A DNA stretch of 64,000 nucleotides from Sycobia sp. Sy_11 (GCA_018907035.1 JACCIC010000049.1:1323501-1387500); one strand, 5' to 3'; positions 12,000-24,063 are shown, counted from the first letter of the stretch. The notes: generated from the sequence alone by a model not told the origin. Translations and numbers: made by a program.

Positions 12000-12710
12000 C
12001 CGCGCTAAATATCCTAGAGCGGGAGCGCCGAACGCTAATCTCCCCGGTGGGGCGGCTGGGCGAGGGTCGCAAGAAGCGCATAAATCAAAGCTTTCGCCCG
12101 GGTCGAAGCCGATATTTAGGTCGTCCACCTCGCCCAGGAGGCCTTCCTCGGAGGAAAAATATCCCTCCCGAGCGCGAGCGGGATAAATCCTTCTCCCACC
12201 TCCCCCACCGCCTCTTTCCCGCCGGGGCTGAAACTCCCTTCCCTCCAACCCCACGTCGCTCTGTTCCATATTGGCGAGGAAGCGAAAGAGAGAGAAAGAG
12301 AGAGAGAGAAGGAGGGAGACAGGAGGTAACCTGGTCGCGCTGGGCTCGACCGCGGAGCGGAAGTTGACGCTGGATCTCTCGTATAATGTTCGGGTGGAGC
12401 AGGGGAGGGGGAGGCCGTGTAGCCGAGCTGCGGACGTCCTTGCCCGATGTGCGCGCGCGGGCCCGGCGAAACTGGGTTAGGGAGCCGAGGCGCATGCGCG
12501 CCGCGACTCCCGGTTAATAGCGCGGAGAAGGATGAAGGGTGGCCGCGGGTGTACGCGCAGCGAAGGAGCACGAACGGAAATTCTGCAGGCTCGGCTGTTT
12601 CGAGAGCGAGTCTTCGGTGGATGGCGGACGGCGGGTGGTAGCGAGGGGGGGGGGGTTGGTACGCAACTTTTTGATTCGCGCACGGAACGCTCGGGCTTTA
12701 TAACCTATTT
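12000..12710. other. CpG-rich island
   Basis: The strongest GC block of the first 20 kb, with C-rich and G-rich runs (G9 near 12646) and overlapping open frames on both strands that are shadows of low stop frequency. Possible promoter region. Confidence 0.6.
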
Positions 12711-12865
12711 GGAGAGTAAGTTGGAATGGAATTTCGAAGTATCTAGCGGTATAAATATAGGGGCGGTGCAAACGAAAATTGCTCCAAAGGGGATATTTGC
12801 TCCAGGCATGCGTGTATGCTGTCGCATTTCTCAAGAATTTCTCTTTTGTCGGTACTTGATGTATG

Positions 12866-12886
12866 GGTGAATTAAGTTAATTCACC
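12866..12886. other. perfect 10-bp palindrome with a 1-nt centre
   Basis: GGTGAATTAA, a central G, then the exact complement. Its dyad symmetry and TTAATT core are compatible with a homeodomain-type or other dimeric binding site. It lies just outside the GC island ending near 12.7 kb. Confidence 0.8.
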
Positions 12887-13188
12887 GATAGACAGGAAAT
12901 TTCTGAATCATACGCCGAACTACATTCAATAAGCTAGTTTTCTGCATTTTTACGTTCATTCCAGAAATTAGAGCTGCTTCTCTAGCACCGGTTATGGCTT
13001 CCTTTTGAGTGAACATTCAATCTGCAACTATTGCGCAGCTAATCATTTCCAACTTACTGATCCATAAGTCAACAATATTTGCACGTGTTTTTTGCTCCCA
13101 TGCACAATATCAACGATGATAATTTCATATGTCTTGTAATCGAGTTCTCAGTGTCACGGCCCATATGAGAAATCTCAGCCGGGACGTT

Positions 13189-13191
<3 letters not shown>

Positions 13192-13227
<36 letters not shown>
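13192..13227. repeat. (GA)n microsatellite
   Basis: 36 bp of GA. Confidence 0.96.
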
Positions 13228-13230
<3 letters not shown>

Positions 13231-13501
13231 GAATGGGGGTGAGAGACGCGGAAATACAGAAATTCGAATTGGGAGCGCGAAGTAAGAAATTCCGTGTCAA
13301 GGTCTGGTTCTTTCAAGGAAATTTATTATATTTACCTGGGAGCCGGCATCAATTTCGCCAACTAAAACGGAAAAGCTCCGCTGGAATTAAATTGAATGGA
13401 GAGTATAAAAGCGGTTCTTAGCTAACTGGAGCGTGCTTTGCCTTTGAAAGAGGGATATTTCTCCTGCTGTGCAAACTTTGATTTTCAACACGGCCGCTGC
13501 T

Positions 13502-13545
13502 ACACACAAACACACACACACAGACACACACACACACATACACAC
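13502..13545. repeat. imperfect (CA)n
   Basis: 44 bp of CA with three interruptions (AAA, G and T). Confidence 0.94.
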
Positions 13546-14168
13546 CTCTTGAAAGAGCCAATTTCAAAACAATGTGACTAAGAATATACTGGGCGCCCGT
13601 ATAAGTGCTTAGTGCACGATAGCCTTTTGAACAAGCAATTTAACGTACGAAATTTTTAACATTTGCTCAAATAATCCAGTATTTGTTCCTTGTAAGGGGG
13701 ATAAAGCGTCAAGGGTACGCGGATATAATCCTAGTGCTCCAGTTGTCCAATCGGAATCTTAAAATATCGTTTAATAATTACCATTGATCAATACGTATTC
13801 GTTTCGTCATTTATTCATCGTTTACAAAGAATACATAATAATGTTGATAAATTATTTTTAATGAAAATCAATATAAAAGCAACAATAGCTGTAACGGCGA
13901 ATGGCGTTGCGTTGTATTTATTATCGAAGCGCATTGATTCCGGACTATAATAGCGAATAGTATATTATTACGCGAAACGCGATAGCGAATGGTATCGTTG
14001 TACGGACTGTATTAGCATTGCGCGAGATGTAATAGCGCGTAGTATTGTTGGGGGGGGGGAGGCAGAGTATACTATATTATTCCGTTGGAACTCGCACAGC
14101 GCGCAATGCGGAAGCTGTATTAAACCACACAATTCAAATCGAGATCTGTAATATGTGTATATATGCAT

Positions 14169-14203
14169 ACACACACACACACACACACATCTCTCTCTGT
14201 CTC

Positions 14204-14290
<87 letters not shown>
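14169..14290. repeat. (CA)n-(CT)n-(TA)n compound microsatellite
   Basis: CA to 14190, CT with a few interruptions to 14252, then TA to 14290. Three motifs abut without spacers. Confidence 0.97.
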
Positions 14291-14296
<6 letters not shown>

Positions 14297-14849
14297 ATAT
14301 GAATGACTGGAGCTATGGAATTGTCATACCCGTCATGAAGCCTGATAGCCTCCTTTCCAATCTCGTAATTGCAGAGTTGTATTACATTTATCGACAAAGC
14401 TATAAAGAAGCGTGATCGATCCATTTCCGTTGTTATGCAGAATTATAATCTTGGCTGTATTTCAGAGAATTGGGAGTGAAAAAAAAAATATATATATATG
14501 TATAAAGATTCAAGCAAAGGAGAATAGCATAAGGAGAACGGAGGATGGATAATAGTTTCGTTGTTATAGACGATTTGTAGAAGCAACGTCGAAGCAGAGA
14601 AACTCGAAAATTTTTATCCACAAAAATTTTTTCGACAATAACATCCCAGTGGACAAGTGAAAGAGAGAGAGAGAAAGAGAAAGAGATAGAGAGCCTGGAA
14701 GAGTGATGCTTTGATTGATTTATATGCCAAGATCATACGCAAACGAATGCACAGACTGAAATAACATGAAAATGCTAAATTATTTACTTAATAAGGATAC
14801 ATTTTTAAGAACATTGAAGTACATTTCACTTAGTATAAACATGATAATA

Positions 14850-14877
14850 TTAGGAGGCGAACTTAGTTTCTGAACTT
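14850..14877 (+). repeat. mariner left terminal inverted repeat
   Basis: These 28 nt match the reverse complement of the right end at 24 positions, with mismatches at positions 4, 10, 22 and 25. In active relatives this is the transposase-binding end. It sits directly inside the TA duplication, on the 3' side of the transposase relic. Confidence 0.93.
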
Positions 14878-14924
14878 TTTAACGGAAAAAGGATATTTAT
14901 GCTGGAAAATGGATACGCGTTAGC

Positions 14925-15888
14925 TTAATCAAAATACTTTCCATCATTTTCTACTTCTAATTCCTATCTTTCTGGTAGTATGGCGATACCGTCGCCAAAG
15001 AACGATGGCGGTTTCGAGGCGATCCAATCATCCGCCAATTCTCGCACTTCTTGAAAATGCCGGAAATGCGTATCATCAACGAAGTCGTGCTGCATCGATC
15101 TGAACAGGTGGTAATCAGAATGCGCTATGTCTGGCCAGTACGCTGGGTGCGCGAACACTTTCCATTCGAACTCAGGGTGTTTTTTGACGGCTTTCGCAAA
15201 ATGTGGTCGAGCGCTGTCATGCAAGAGAATGACTTTGCGCCTATGGCTCGCGATTGCTGATCTATGTTCGATCAATTTCTGTTGCAAATCATTCAGTTAG
15301 CGTTTGTATACCTCGACGGTTTCATTCGGTTTTAGTAGCTCGTAGTACAGCACATCCTGTTGGTCCCACCAAATGCACAGCAATATCTTTTGGCAGTGGA
15401 TGTTCCGTTTTGGTGTCGATGTGGATGGTTGGCCTCGGTCCATCCATAACTTTTTACGCTTAGAATTGTGATCGTAGATCCACTTTTTATCGCCAGTCGA
15501 AATACGCCACAGAAAACTCTTCTTTTCTTTCCTTGTAAACAAAGACAATGCGATGTTGTATCGATTCATAATAGCACTTTCCGTCAAATCGTGTGGCATC
15601 TATTTTCCATTTTTATGAATCTTTCCCTTTGGATGTAAACGTTTGTCAATTGCTCTGTCACTGACTCCTAACTTATTAGCGAGTTCTTTCTGCGTCTGAG
15701 CTGAGTTTTCGTCCAATAAAGTTTGCAATTCACTATCTTCGGTTGTCTAGAACGTTCTTTGTCATTAACATCAGTATCTCCACTTCTAAACGGCTGAAAC
15801 CACTCATGACATGTTTTATTCTTGAGGCAATCAATAAGTTTCTGCTATACTTTTTTCAAATCAAAAGAGTGTAAAAGGACATTTCGAA
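14925..15888 (-). pseudogene. mariner transposase pseudogene
   Basis: An active copy would encode the DDD cut-and-paste transposase that acts on the flanking inverted repeats. Reading leftward, a remnant of the N-terminal helix-turn-helix part (LLHSFDLKK, then TCHEWFQPFRSGD) is seen at about 15888-15755. A frameshift follows at roughly 15740-15750. A second DNA-binding segment (QTQKELANKLGVS) comes next, and then the catalytic domain. The three catalytic Asp codons are visible at 15489-15491 (GDKKW), 15216-15218 (HDSARPH) and 15114-15116 (SDYHLF). Stops interrupt it at 15847-15849 (TAG), 15600-15602 (TAG where the family has Trp before PH-L), 15297-15299 (TAA where Gln is expected) and 14964-14966 (TAG where Trp is expected after LPER). 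Past the last stop the frame still reads a typical C-terminal NDGKYFD and ends in TAA at 14925-14927. The last three internal stops and the terminal TAA share one frame. The N-terminal part looks shortened. Asp2 and Asp3 are separated by 33 residues, one fewer than in D,D34D enzymes. Confidence 0.95.
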
Positions 15889-16055
15889 AAAACGATTTAT
15901 CACGATTCAATTGTCACTGATCAAAAAAGTATAGTGTTTACAAAAATGATGGAGCCTGTTAACTGAATTTAATCGGTAAATGCCAAAACTAAAAAATAAG
16001 TATTACACCCGACACAACTGACTTTTTGCACTACTTATATCGCCAACTAAATGTG

Positions 16056-16083
16056 AAGGTCGGAAACTAAGTTTGCCTCTTAA
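16056..16083 (-). repeat. mariner right terminal inverted repeat
   Basis: This is the partner of the left repeat, reading TTAAGAGGC from the outside inwards. It lies upstream (5') of the transposase relic, so the element's promoter would lie between it and the frame start near 15.9 kb. Confidence 0.93.
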
Positions 16084-16543
16084 TATATTGTGCATAGAGA
16101 CTTTGATATATACACATAAAATATTAAGAAATACATAAAAATTATTTTCTCGTGCGCAACATTATTAATTATCTATCTTGAAACGTAGATGAGTATGTCT
16201 TTAAGCGTAATTTTGCAGAAAAGCCATCTCAGAAAGATATAGCCCGTATTGAAAGAGTATTCGTACAGTTGATTGTTCTCACCACTGATGTTTCGATGGT
16301 CCAAATTTCCGATAGAACGTTCAATGGTATTGCCTATTGCGAGAAAGATAGAATGCAAATAATACTGCCTTAGTCAGGCACGAGAATCTTATACATGCAG
16401 TGCGTTGCCCATGAAATACTTTCGACGTTCACGTGGGTTAACGGATTTTCAATTGCGATAGGAAGCTTGCGATTTTGCATCGCGTTCAAACGATGATCAT
16501 GATTCAGTGAGCGATCGAGGGCGCTGGCCGCAGCAGATATACA

Positions 16544-16546
<3 letters not shown>

Positions 16547-16595
<49 letters not shown>

Positions 16596-16614
16596 TACAT
16601 ATACATATATACAT
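16547..16614. repeat. (TA)n grading into TACATA repeats
   Basis: Pure TA to 16589, then ACATAT-type units. Confidence 0.95.
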
Positions 16615-16619
16615 ATTTA

Positions 16620-17740
16620 GTTTGATTCCCATACCATGGTACGCCGAGCGTTAGTTAAAAGTCGATCGTTCAACATCGACGACTCAAGGATTACACTAAT
16701 TTTTGCCCATTGCGGACGGGGGTCCCCATGTGTCCACAGAGTGCCAGCGGTGATTTATGCACGGCGAAAGCCCAGCTGTCGCAGTCGTGCGTTTAATAAC
16801 GCTGCGTCGAGGGCGATAGGGGGGCGGGGACGGTAGTGAAATGGAAGAACCACACCGTATTTACAGAGGTGGAACGGAAATCCGAGGTAACAGTATGCTT
16901 TGTTTTGTCGAGGGGTGAATTTGACCGTTACACGTTATATCGTGCATAAAATATTGTATTCGAGGAGCTGATTCAACGGGGTAAAAAAAAGGAAGAAAAA
17001 TATATTAATTCGTAGTAGTTGAGATGTTTAATCGAGGCACCATAAGCGTCGTAGTCGTTACAGCCTCTTTTCTTAAAGCTTTTGCCGTAGTCCTGGCCCT
17101 GAAAGAGCTTTCTATCAAGAATTTCATTTAGCAAAAAGTTGACATTTTTAATTAATTTTTCAAATCCTCTTTAGGATAATAGATGGAAATAATAATTAGA
17201 GAAATATAGAGAATGTTTATCAGAAAATCAGTTTGCAACCCTATAAAGATATATCGGCTGAGAAGCTGTAAGATGCGTTGTAAAATACGGCACATGCGAA
17301 TTTTCACAGAGACAATTGTCAGAGAACAACTCATGTTCTTCGCTTTCGTAATCGAACTATCGTAAGTCTCGAATAAAAAATTTTCTACAAAAATAAAAAA
17401 ATTATTATTAACGAACAAGTTAAATCATTTTGTCCGAATTAAAAATTTTCACCGATCTATTTTCGTAAAAACAAAAATTCGACCACCGAAGCACAATGAC
17501 TCAATCGACATTAAATCTCTTTATTTTCATTTGAGAATCGAGTCAAAGATAAATACATAAATATTAATTTCGTAGGACTGAGAGTTTTGAGTTTGTAAAG
17601 AAGAAAATGATAGAAAACGTGTTTTATTAAGCAATAATTTTTCTTAAAACTGATTTTAATCAAATGAAAATTGTTTTCTTAAAATTCTATTTCGCACTAA
17701 TAAATTAATTTCCGTCGGATACGCAAAAATTAGGCCACGG
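16620..17740. other. unique sequence, nothing recognised
   Basis: A GC-moderate start (16640-16840), then AT-rich. Two TTTTCTTAAAA direct repeats are near 17640-17685. No coding signal. Confidence 0.5.
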
Positions 17741-18180
17741 ACGGTGGAAGGTTAAACGATCCGTGCCGAGTTCAAAAAGCACCGAAAAAGCGATTAATTA
17801 AGAACTTGCCCCTCCTCCTAAACCTCCTCAGTGGAACACTTCCAGTGGGAGGGCGCGGGGGTCGAGCCGCCCGATCACCGCTCCCCCCCCCTCTCCGGAC
17901 GCGTTTCGGTCGAACGAGAACGGTGTTATAGGTTATGTATCGCGTTAGCCATATATGCAGCGCGACCGAATTGTCTTCTCCTCCTCACGTCCCTCCCCCT
18001 TAAACTCCCGCCACCCCGCGAACATTCTCTCGTTTTAATGCATAACGGATGCGCGAGCGAGGGTGCATTTGCGTTTGATACTTGTTTGCGCAAGGGTGCG
18101 CGCGCGTGCGACAGCGGTTCGAATTGGTACCGATTGAATTTGACGGTGGGTTGGGTGCGCGGAAAGGGGTGGCGGGGCTG
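17740..18180. other. CpG-rich island
   Basis: C-rich and CGCGCG-rich. A 117-codon plus frame (17831-18184) has no recognisable domain. Confidence 0.55.
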
Positions 18181-18352
18181 GTAGATATTATATACGAACG
18201 GATCGATAAATAATTTTGGACTGAGTTGTTTAACTGTTTGATGGCATTTCGGGGCGAACGCCGATAACGGCAGGGCGCAGTTTCGTAACTCGCGATGAAA
18301 TTATTATTTTCGTCTCCGCGCGTACCCGGAAAATATGGTATTGCTATCGTTC

Positions 18353-18380
18353 CTTCTTTCTTTCTTTCTTTCTTTCTTTT
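18353..18380. repeat. (CTTT)n microsatellite
   Basis: About six CTTT units run into a T-rich tail. A separate T19 run lies near 18596-18614. Confidence 0.93.
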
Positions 18381-18691
18381 TTCTTTTTTTTTATTTTTTA
18401 TTTTATATCAAAAAAAAAGCTTTCTCCGATGCGACATAAAAAATGCATTATTATCGAATAATATCCTCGTTATTTTTTTACAAAAGTAAAGTTTTTGTTT
18501 TTGTTGCAACATTTGATTTTAATTCAGATAGTTATTTTTTACAGCGAAAGAGGAACAATGCCACGTTTCTAATTACTTGATCTCCCTTTTCTGTTTTTTT
18601 TTTTTTTTTTTTTTAATCGACTCATCATACAGTTCCGGCAGAATTCGAATCATGATATGCGCGCGTCAGCATCGTTTCACGAAGATCGCGA

Positions 18692-18694
<3 letters not shown>

Positions 18695-18748
<54 letters not shown>
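18695..18748. repeat. (TA)n microsatellite
   Basis: 54 bp of pure TA. Confidence 0.97.
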
Positions 18749-18750
<2 letters not shown>

Positions 18751-19259
18751 ATAGGCTGTATACTGCCAGGAAAGAGTTAAATACCAGGCAATTTCGCCGC
18801 TGGCAATCGAGTTATATTGCGCGCAGCGTCGAGAGGCTTCTACCGCTAATCGAGGCGCGCTAAACGCGAGCCAAATGATCCTTAATTTGGTCAGAGATCG
18901 GATGAATGTGTATATATGTATATACAGATATGGATGATATGTGTATATATATGGAATTTTTTTCCAGCCTTCGCGCAATAGCTTTAATGACGAGGCTCGT
19001 GACAGCAGCCGGTAGCTTGGGGATTTGTTAATCCGGCAAATTATTCGATGGTTTTGAAACATCGACGGGGACTAATCGTGAATTTCTGTGTCTCTCTTTA
19101 TTTGCTACATATAATAATACTCTATAAACATCGTATGACGAACGAAGAATTCGATGAGAATTATTTTACGCTATTTTGTGGAACGGTAATGAAAATACGA
19201 CGTTTTTATTACGTCGCTCCGAATCGGAGGACTGTAGATCGCACAAATTCAATATGATA

Positions 19260-19900
19260 GGGAACAGGCGTGGAGAGGGGAGGGGGCGGGCGTATGTAGG
19301 CAAGAGAAAAAGTCATCGGCGTGTATACACGAACGGTCGAGCGAGTGCTCATATGTGCGTTATCATGTACTTATGTATTACGCGCACGTAGATACACGGA
19401 AAGAACGAGTGCACAAGCTCCCCGTGCTCTGGGTCACATGTATCCGGGCGATCTCTCGCCTCGACCTCTGCGCCACCTCGAGCGCGCTGCATCGTTCCGA
19501 ATAGGGGGGGGGCGGAGCGGGGAGGGGTAATTTCGTCCGACGAAGCTTTTTTATGTACGCCTGCCCCGTGCGCGCGCGTATGGAGTTTGAAACTGAGGTC
19601 GGACGAGTCGCGCGTATACGAGGCCTTAAAAATCCTCCTTTACGATCTCCTCGGCCTTCCATCCCCCAACCCCCTCCCCCGGCCCTACACATCCCGCCCC
19701 GCGCGATGATCGGGCGTCGTTCTACATCCGCGTATACGCGCGCTGCACACGGAGTCGTATAACTCGGCAGCGCGATATCGGTCGCTTATCCGTCCCACCG
19801 CCCACTCACCCATAATCGTTCTCGATTTTCCGCTGAAAGCCCGCGCGCGCGCCTCTTTTCTCCCTCGTTCGCGTTCGTCGCCGCATATCGGAGTACGATG
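19260..19900. other. CpG-rich island
   Basis: Repeated CGCGCG, CCCCTCCCC and GGGGGGG runs. Frames are open on both strands, none recognised. Confidence 0.6.
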
Positions 19901-20904
19901 GCGCGAATATACATATAGACATATTTGCATTGTGGCCAGTTTCACGGCTGCTGTATTGATCCGAGGGAGCTGTTTTTTGTTTCTCCCGGCGAGTTCAGGG
20001 CTGAAATATTTCGGAGGTTCTATATAATGTAACTTTCCAGAATCAAGTCAATCAAGAATGTTATGCAGATATAATACACGTGATTGTGACATTTGTTTAC
20101 TACTGGAAATTGACTTAAAGATGCTTCGATTAAGCACGTATGCATTTCTTCACAAATCCATTTCTCTATTAATAATTTTTTGAAAACTATGGAGAGAAAT
20201 TATTTTGGAATTGGTAATCCAGATGGAAAATACCGATTGTAACTAGCGAAATTTATCGTTGCATAATTGAAACAAAAATCTGTCTCATTAATTCATTATA
20301 GCAAGTGAAGATCGTATTGAATAACTTTGATATCTTTCAATTGTAAAATTTCAGAAGTGGAGTGATAGTTATTTTCGAATTTGGACGAAGGATCCTGCAT
20401 ACAACAAAATTATTTGAATTTTGAAAGTAAAATAGTAATATCGTTTAAAGTGTCCTGTGCAAAAAATATTTCAATTTTTGCGAATATTTTTTCACTTATC
20501 TCTATATTAATAATGTCATGAAAATATATAAAATTATTTACAGAAAAAGTAACTTATTGGAAATAACAAAAAACAAGCTTGTAAGAAGATTATCTCACCT
20601 ATCAAAAGATAAGTGAGAAAATTAGACGGGGTTACATTGTTTTGCGAGCAACACGATTGAATTCCTGGCGCATATAATCGGAAAATTGAAAAAGGAAGAA
20701 GGTTATATAGAAGCCTTCTTCATCGAACGGAACGTAGTCGGTCATTTTTCATCTATCGTTAGGGAGCTCGATGTTTTTCCGCATGCCGACGTAGATTTCA
20801 CTGTCTGTATCAGAAACTTCTTCATTTACCGTCAAAATTTAATTTTTTACCCTACAGGAATCATTCGATTTTGTTTGGCTTTAATTTCTTATTCTGGCGA
20901 AAAA

Positions 20905-20957
20905 TTTCATCAAGTAATTTAGTATCTTTCATCAAGTTTTAGTATCAAGTAATTTCG
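20905..20957 (+). repeat. short imperfect tandem repeat
   Basis: TTTCATCAAG is followed by TAATTTAGTATC. It is then repeated as TTTCATCAAG plus TTTTAGTATC plus AAGTAATTTCG, giving about two and a half units of roughly 20-22 bp. Confidence 0.75.
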
Positions 20958-21068
20958 TTTCCACAGTGCAAACGAACTCTGCTTTGTATCGACTTGGGGA
21001 AATATATATATATTTATTTTTTTTTGGCAAAGTACGCGAAAAGTGCCGACTTTATGTACTGTTTCGAG

Positions 21069-21093
21069 GCCCGTAAAGCACGGCTTTACGGGC
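21069..21093. other. perfect 11-bp hairpin, CCCGTAAAGC type
   Basis: GCCCGTAAAGC and its exact complement are separated by ACG. It is GC-rich in otherwise mixed sequence. A related hairpin with the same GTAAAG core lies 180 bp downstream. Confidence 0.88.
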
Positions 21094-21248
21094 ACAGACG
21101 CGAATCGCATACCTTTAAGTCGGTTTATCGGAAAATAATATTCGCACCTCGGCCGTAAATCTTTTCCAACCACGTGCGATAAGTATTATAGCGATTTCTC
21201 GGATCTCCGCTTCGCAGGGTCTCGCGGGACGCTATTTATCACGGGTAA

Positions 21249-21273
21249 GGTCGTAAAGTTGCGCTTTACGGCC
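21249..21273. other. second GTAAAG hairpin
   Basis: GGTCGTAAAG pairs with CTTTACGGCC across 5 nt, with one G-T type mismatch. It is the same length (25 nt) and has the same core as the hairpin at 21069-21093. GGTCGTAAAG also occurs, unpaired, near 5004. Confidence 0.8.
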
Positions 21274-21659
21274 CGGGAACGAAAGGCACTATTTTATTCA
21301 TACGGTAATTGTTAAAATCATTTTGCCAATGCGTTTATGGTTTGTACACGCATCGGTGTATTTACGAATTTTCCTCAAAAAATTTAGGCGTTTATCGGCG
21401 AGGTATTGTTCGATTTGATCAATTTTCTAAACAATTGGCATACAAAAGATGATCCATTTGTTGTATCCAATTGTAGAAAATTACTTGCGGCACATTGGAA
21501 ATTCAATATGCTGAGAAATCGTTAACTCAACGATTTCTGCAAAAAATCTTAATGACATTACTAAAGATTCGGAACCGAGCGATGCAGGAGCAAGTAAAAC
21601 CATAATAGAAATTAGAAATGGTAATGCAAAGTTTTGAATATATAAATAAATAAATAAGT

Positions 21660-21663
<4 letters not shown>

Positions 21664-21701
<38 letters not shown>
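21664..21701. repeat. (TA)n microsatellite
   Basis: 38 bp of TA, preceded by AAATAAATAAATAAGTA. Confidence 0.96.
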
Positions 21702-21704
<3 letters not shown>

Positions 21705-22699
21705 TATTCAATTAATTTTTTATTACGTGTCACAGAACTCAACTGCGTATGTACCATTGTAAAATGAATTATGCGAAGCTCTGAAATACGAGGGAAGAAA
21801 AATAGACTATTTATGATACGTATGTACAAGTTCTTGAAAATTTCCTTGAGAACGCGTTCGCAGAGTTTCGTCGCGTTGTACGCTACACAAATTGGGCTGC
21901 AGAACTGTTTTGTGCAAGCTTTTGCAGAAAACTTGCTAACAAGGCCATTGTACGACAAAAATAATTATTCTGGACTCGCAGAGTGTAAATAGAGGGTAAG
22001 TCCCTTTGCTTTTTATTCGCTTATGCAAAAACTTTGTAGCATCGAAAAATACAATGGAAATTAATGTATACAGCTTTAAGACATCTTAATTAGTTTATTA
22101 TAGCTTCGAAGCTTGATGTTTCATTTCTTATAAGATCAAAGAAGAAAATGAAAATTTGATTTATCGATAAATGTATATGGACTGATCAAGACTTACGGAT
22201 AATGACGATAGGATTTTGGGACACTGTTAAGTACCTGGTGGAGACGTAATAACGATTACTCACCTGGAAAAGAAAATTATTTACTAAGAAATGTTTTACA
22301 TACGATTAATTGTATACGAATGTATTGTATTGTATCATAAATGTTATATCGCAAATGTATTATATCTATTGTAAATCAGTTATTAGTCGGTTTAGTTTTT
22401 CTCTTATACGAAGTATAGAAAAGAGTTCTTTTCCGAATTTTTGATAATGCTCTTTTTGTCGTTTTTCATTGTCTTGCTTATATTTAATTGCTTATATTTT
22501 TCAAGACAATTCAGAAAACTATTTACATATAATCAAGGTACTGGTCATAGTCCATGCTTTTGACACATTACGTATGGCAGTCTGAAAAAAATGTGTGTTC
22601 CTTAAGTCAACTAACTATTCGTTGAGCAAGTATTTCAGCCGTTTTAAAATCGCCAAGGATCCGTTGGAAAACGCGTTGATATGAATTAATCAGCCGTGC

Positions 22700-23110
22700 G
22701 AGTATTTTCGGCGGAGCTACATTGACCAAATCGGTGAAACGAAATTGTTCTTCGACATCATTCCGAGCATTCTACGATTCATGCAGCGCGGCCTCAACTA
22801 TCGACGCCTCTCATTTCGAGCCTATCGATCGGCCAGTTTGACCGGGCCGCAGACGTGATTTTTCCGCGGTTGCGCCACAGTTCCAGCGGCATCCATTCCA
22901 CGCCGATGCCCCGACGACCGAGCGTTTTCCCCTTTCGACGCAACGGGCAAAGCGACGCCGCGCGTTACGTAAACAGCTTTATTCTGACATTGTCGCACGG
23001 AGCCGTAAGCCACTTTGCGCGAGACGCTCATATTTCGGCGAAATGAAACTTGTCGCGTCGTTTTACCCACCCTCCCCCGCCCGCCTGGCGCTCCGCCTGC
23101 CAGTTTGCGC
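22700..23110. other. CpG-rich island
   Basis: A moderate island. The 141-codon minus frame over it (22822-23247) starts in a TA tract and is not recognised. Confidence 0.5.
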
Positions 23111-23228
23111 AAAGAGTGTAATAAAATGATTGATGTCCTTGCATAATGAAGGCTAGCCTCGTCCGTTGAGAAATCCGGAAAAAGCTTCTCTGCACACCTG
23201 GTGCAAATAAACGACCAAATAAAAAAAA

Positions 23229-23239
23229 TATATATATAT

Positions 23240-23285
<46 letters not shown>
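23229..23285. repeat. (TA)n with a CACACA insert
   Basis: A short TA run, then CACACA, then about 40 bp of TA. Confidence 0.96.
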
Positions 23286-23288
<3 letters not shown>

Positions 23289-23464
23289 GGCATTTCCTAA
23301 TGCATCGTACGTAAATTATATTATTCGTTAAATATCGGGTTTGACATAACCGATAAATCTATGCACTTATAAGACAGCTATAATCAAGGAGATTCAGAAG
23401 CACGATAATAATAATGTATGGGACGCATTTTAACGCATGACATACCCATCCATCATATCTATAT

Positions 23465-23575
<111 letters not shown>

Positions 23576-23738
23576 GAATAAATAATCAGCGCACTCTTTT
23601 GGCATAGCTGAGAGTTTAAATGGAAGAGGCAGGGAGTGAAGGGGAGACAAGCAGCGTACACAGATCGAACATATAGACGTGTCGATATAATACCCGGAGG
23701 AGAGAAGCCTTTACAGCACGTTTCGATATTATGTATAT

Positions 23739-23740
<2 letters not shown>

Positions 23741-23780
<40 letters not shown>
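23741..23780. repeat. (AT)n microsatellite
   Basis: 40 bp of pure AT. Confidence 0.96.
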
Positions 23781-23785
<5 letters not shown>

Positions 23786-24008
23786 GACATATATCATACA
23801 CTTACGCCGCACGGCATATACACAGTTTCGCGCTATTGTTTCGCGTAGAAGGAGCATAGAGAGGCGGAGAAAACATTATTAGGTACAATTTAGGGACGCT
23901 ATTTGTTAGATTGCGCACGATTGGCACGATTTCCAGAGCGCGCTCGCGCGACTCTGGCATGGGTAGGGGGGGGGGGTAAGAACGCCGGCGTCCGCTGTTT
24001 CGTAAGAA

Positions 24009-24011
<3 letters not shown>

Positions 24012-24054
<43 letters not shown>
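24012..24054. repeat. (AT)n microsatellite
   Basis: 43 bp of AT followed by ACACACA. Confidence 0.96.

Positions 24055-24063
<9 letters not shown>

Larger units (their letters stand above)
14850..16083 (-). mobile_element. mariner-family DNA transposon, full length but inactive
   Basis: This 1234-bp element is bounded by near-identical inverted ends that begin TTA(G/A)GAGGC and is flanked on each side by TA (14848-14849 and 16084-16085), the target duplication expected of Tc1/mariner elements. Its length is normal for mariner. The transposase relic lies on the minus strand and fills most of the element. The block order, with a GDKKWIYD-like first catalytic motif, then CIWWDQ and YYELLKP, then LLHDSARPH and SDYHLFRSM, is that of mariner transposases, and the wording is closest to the mauritiana-type subfamily as I recall it. 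Nonsense codons and a frameshift show that this copy cannot make its own transposase. The preserved ends mean it could once have been mobilised in trans. Nothing else lies inside the element. Confidence 0.96.
19950..22640. other. AT-rich stretch with two GC hairpins
   Basis: No gene recognised. The notable contents are the GTAAAG hairpins at 21.07 and 21.25 kb and the short tandem repeat at 20.9 kb. Confidence 0.5.

Noticed and set aside
15051..15463. Plus-strand frames of 69 codons at 15051-15260 and 15254-15463
   Set aside because: They are antisense shadows of the mariner transposase relic.
16355..16380. TAATACTG, the seed of the miR-8/200 family
   Set aside because: The following bases differ from the mature sequence and no hairpin precursor surrounds it.
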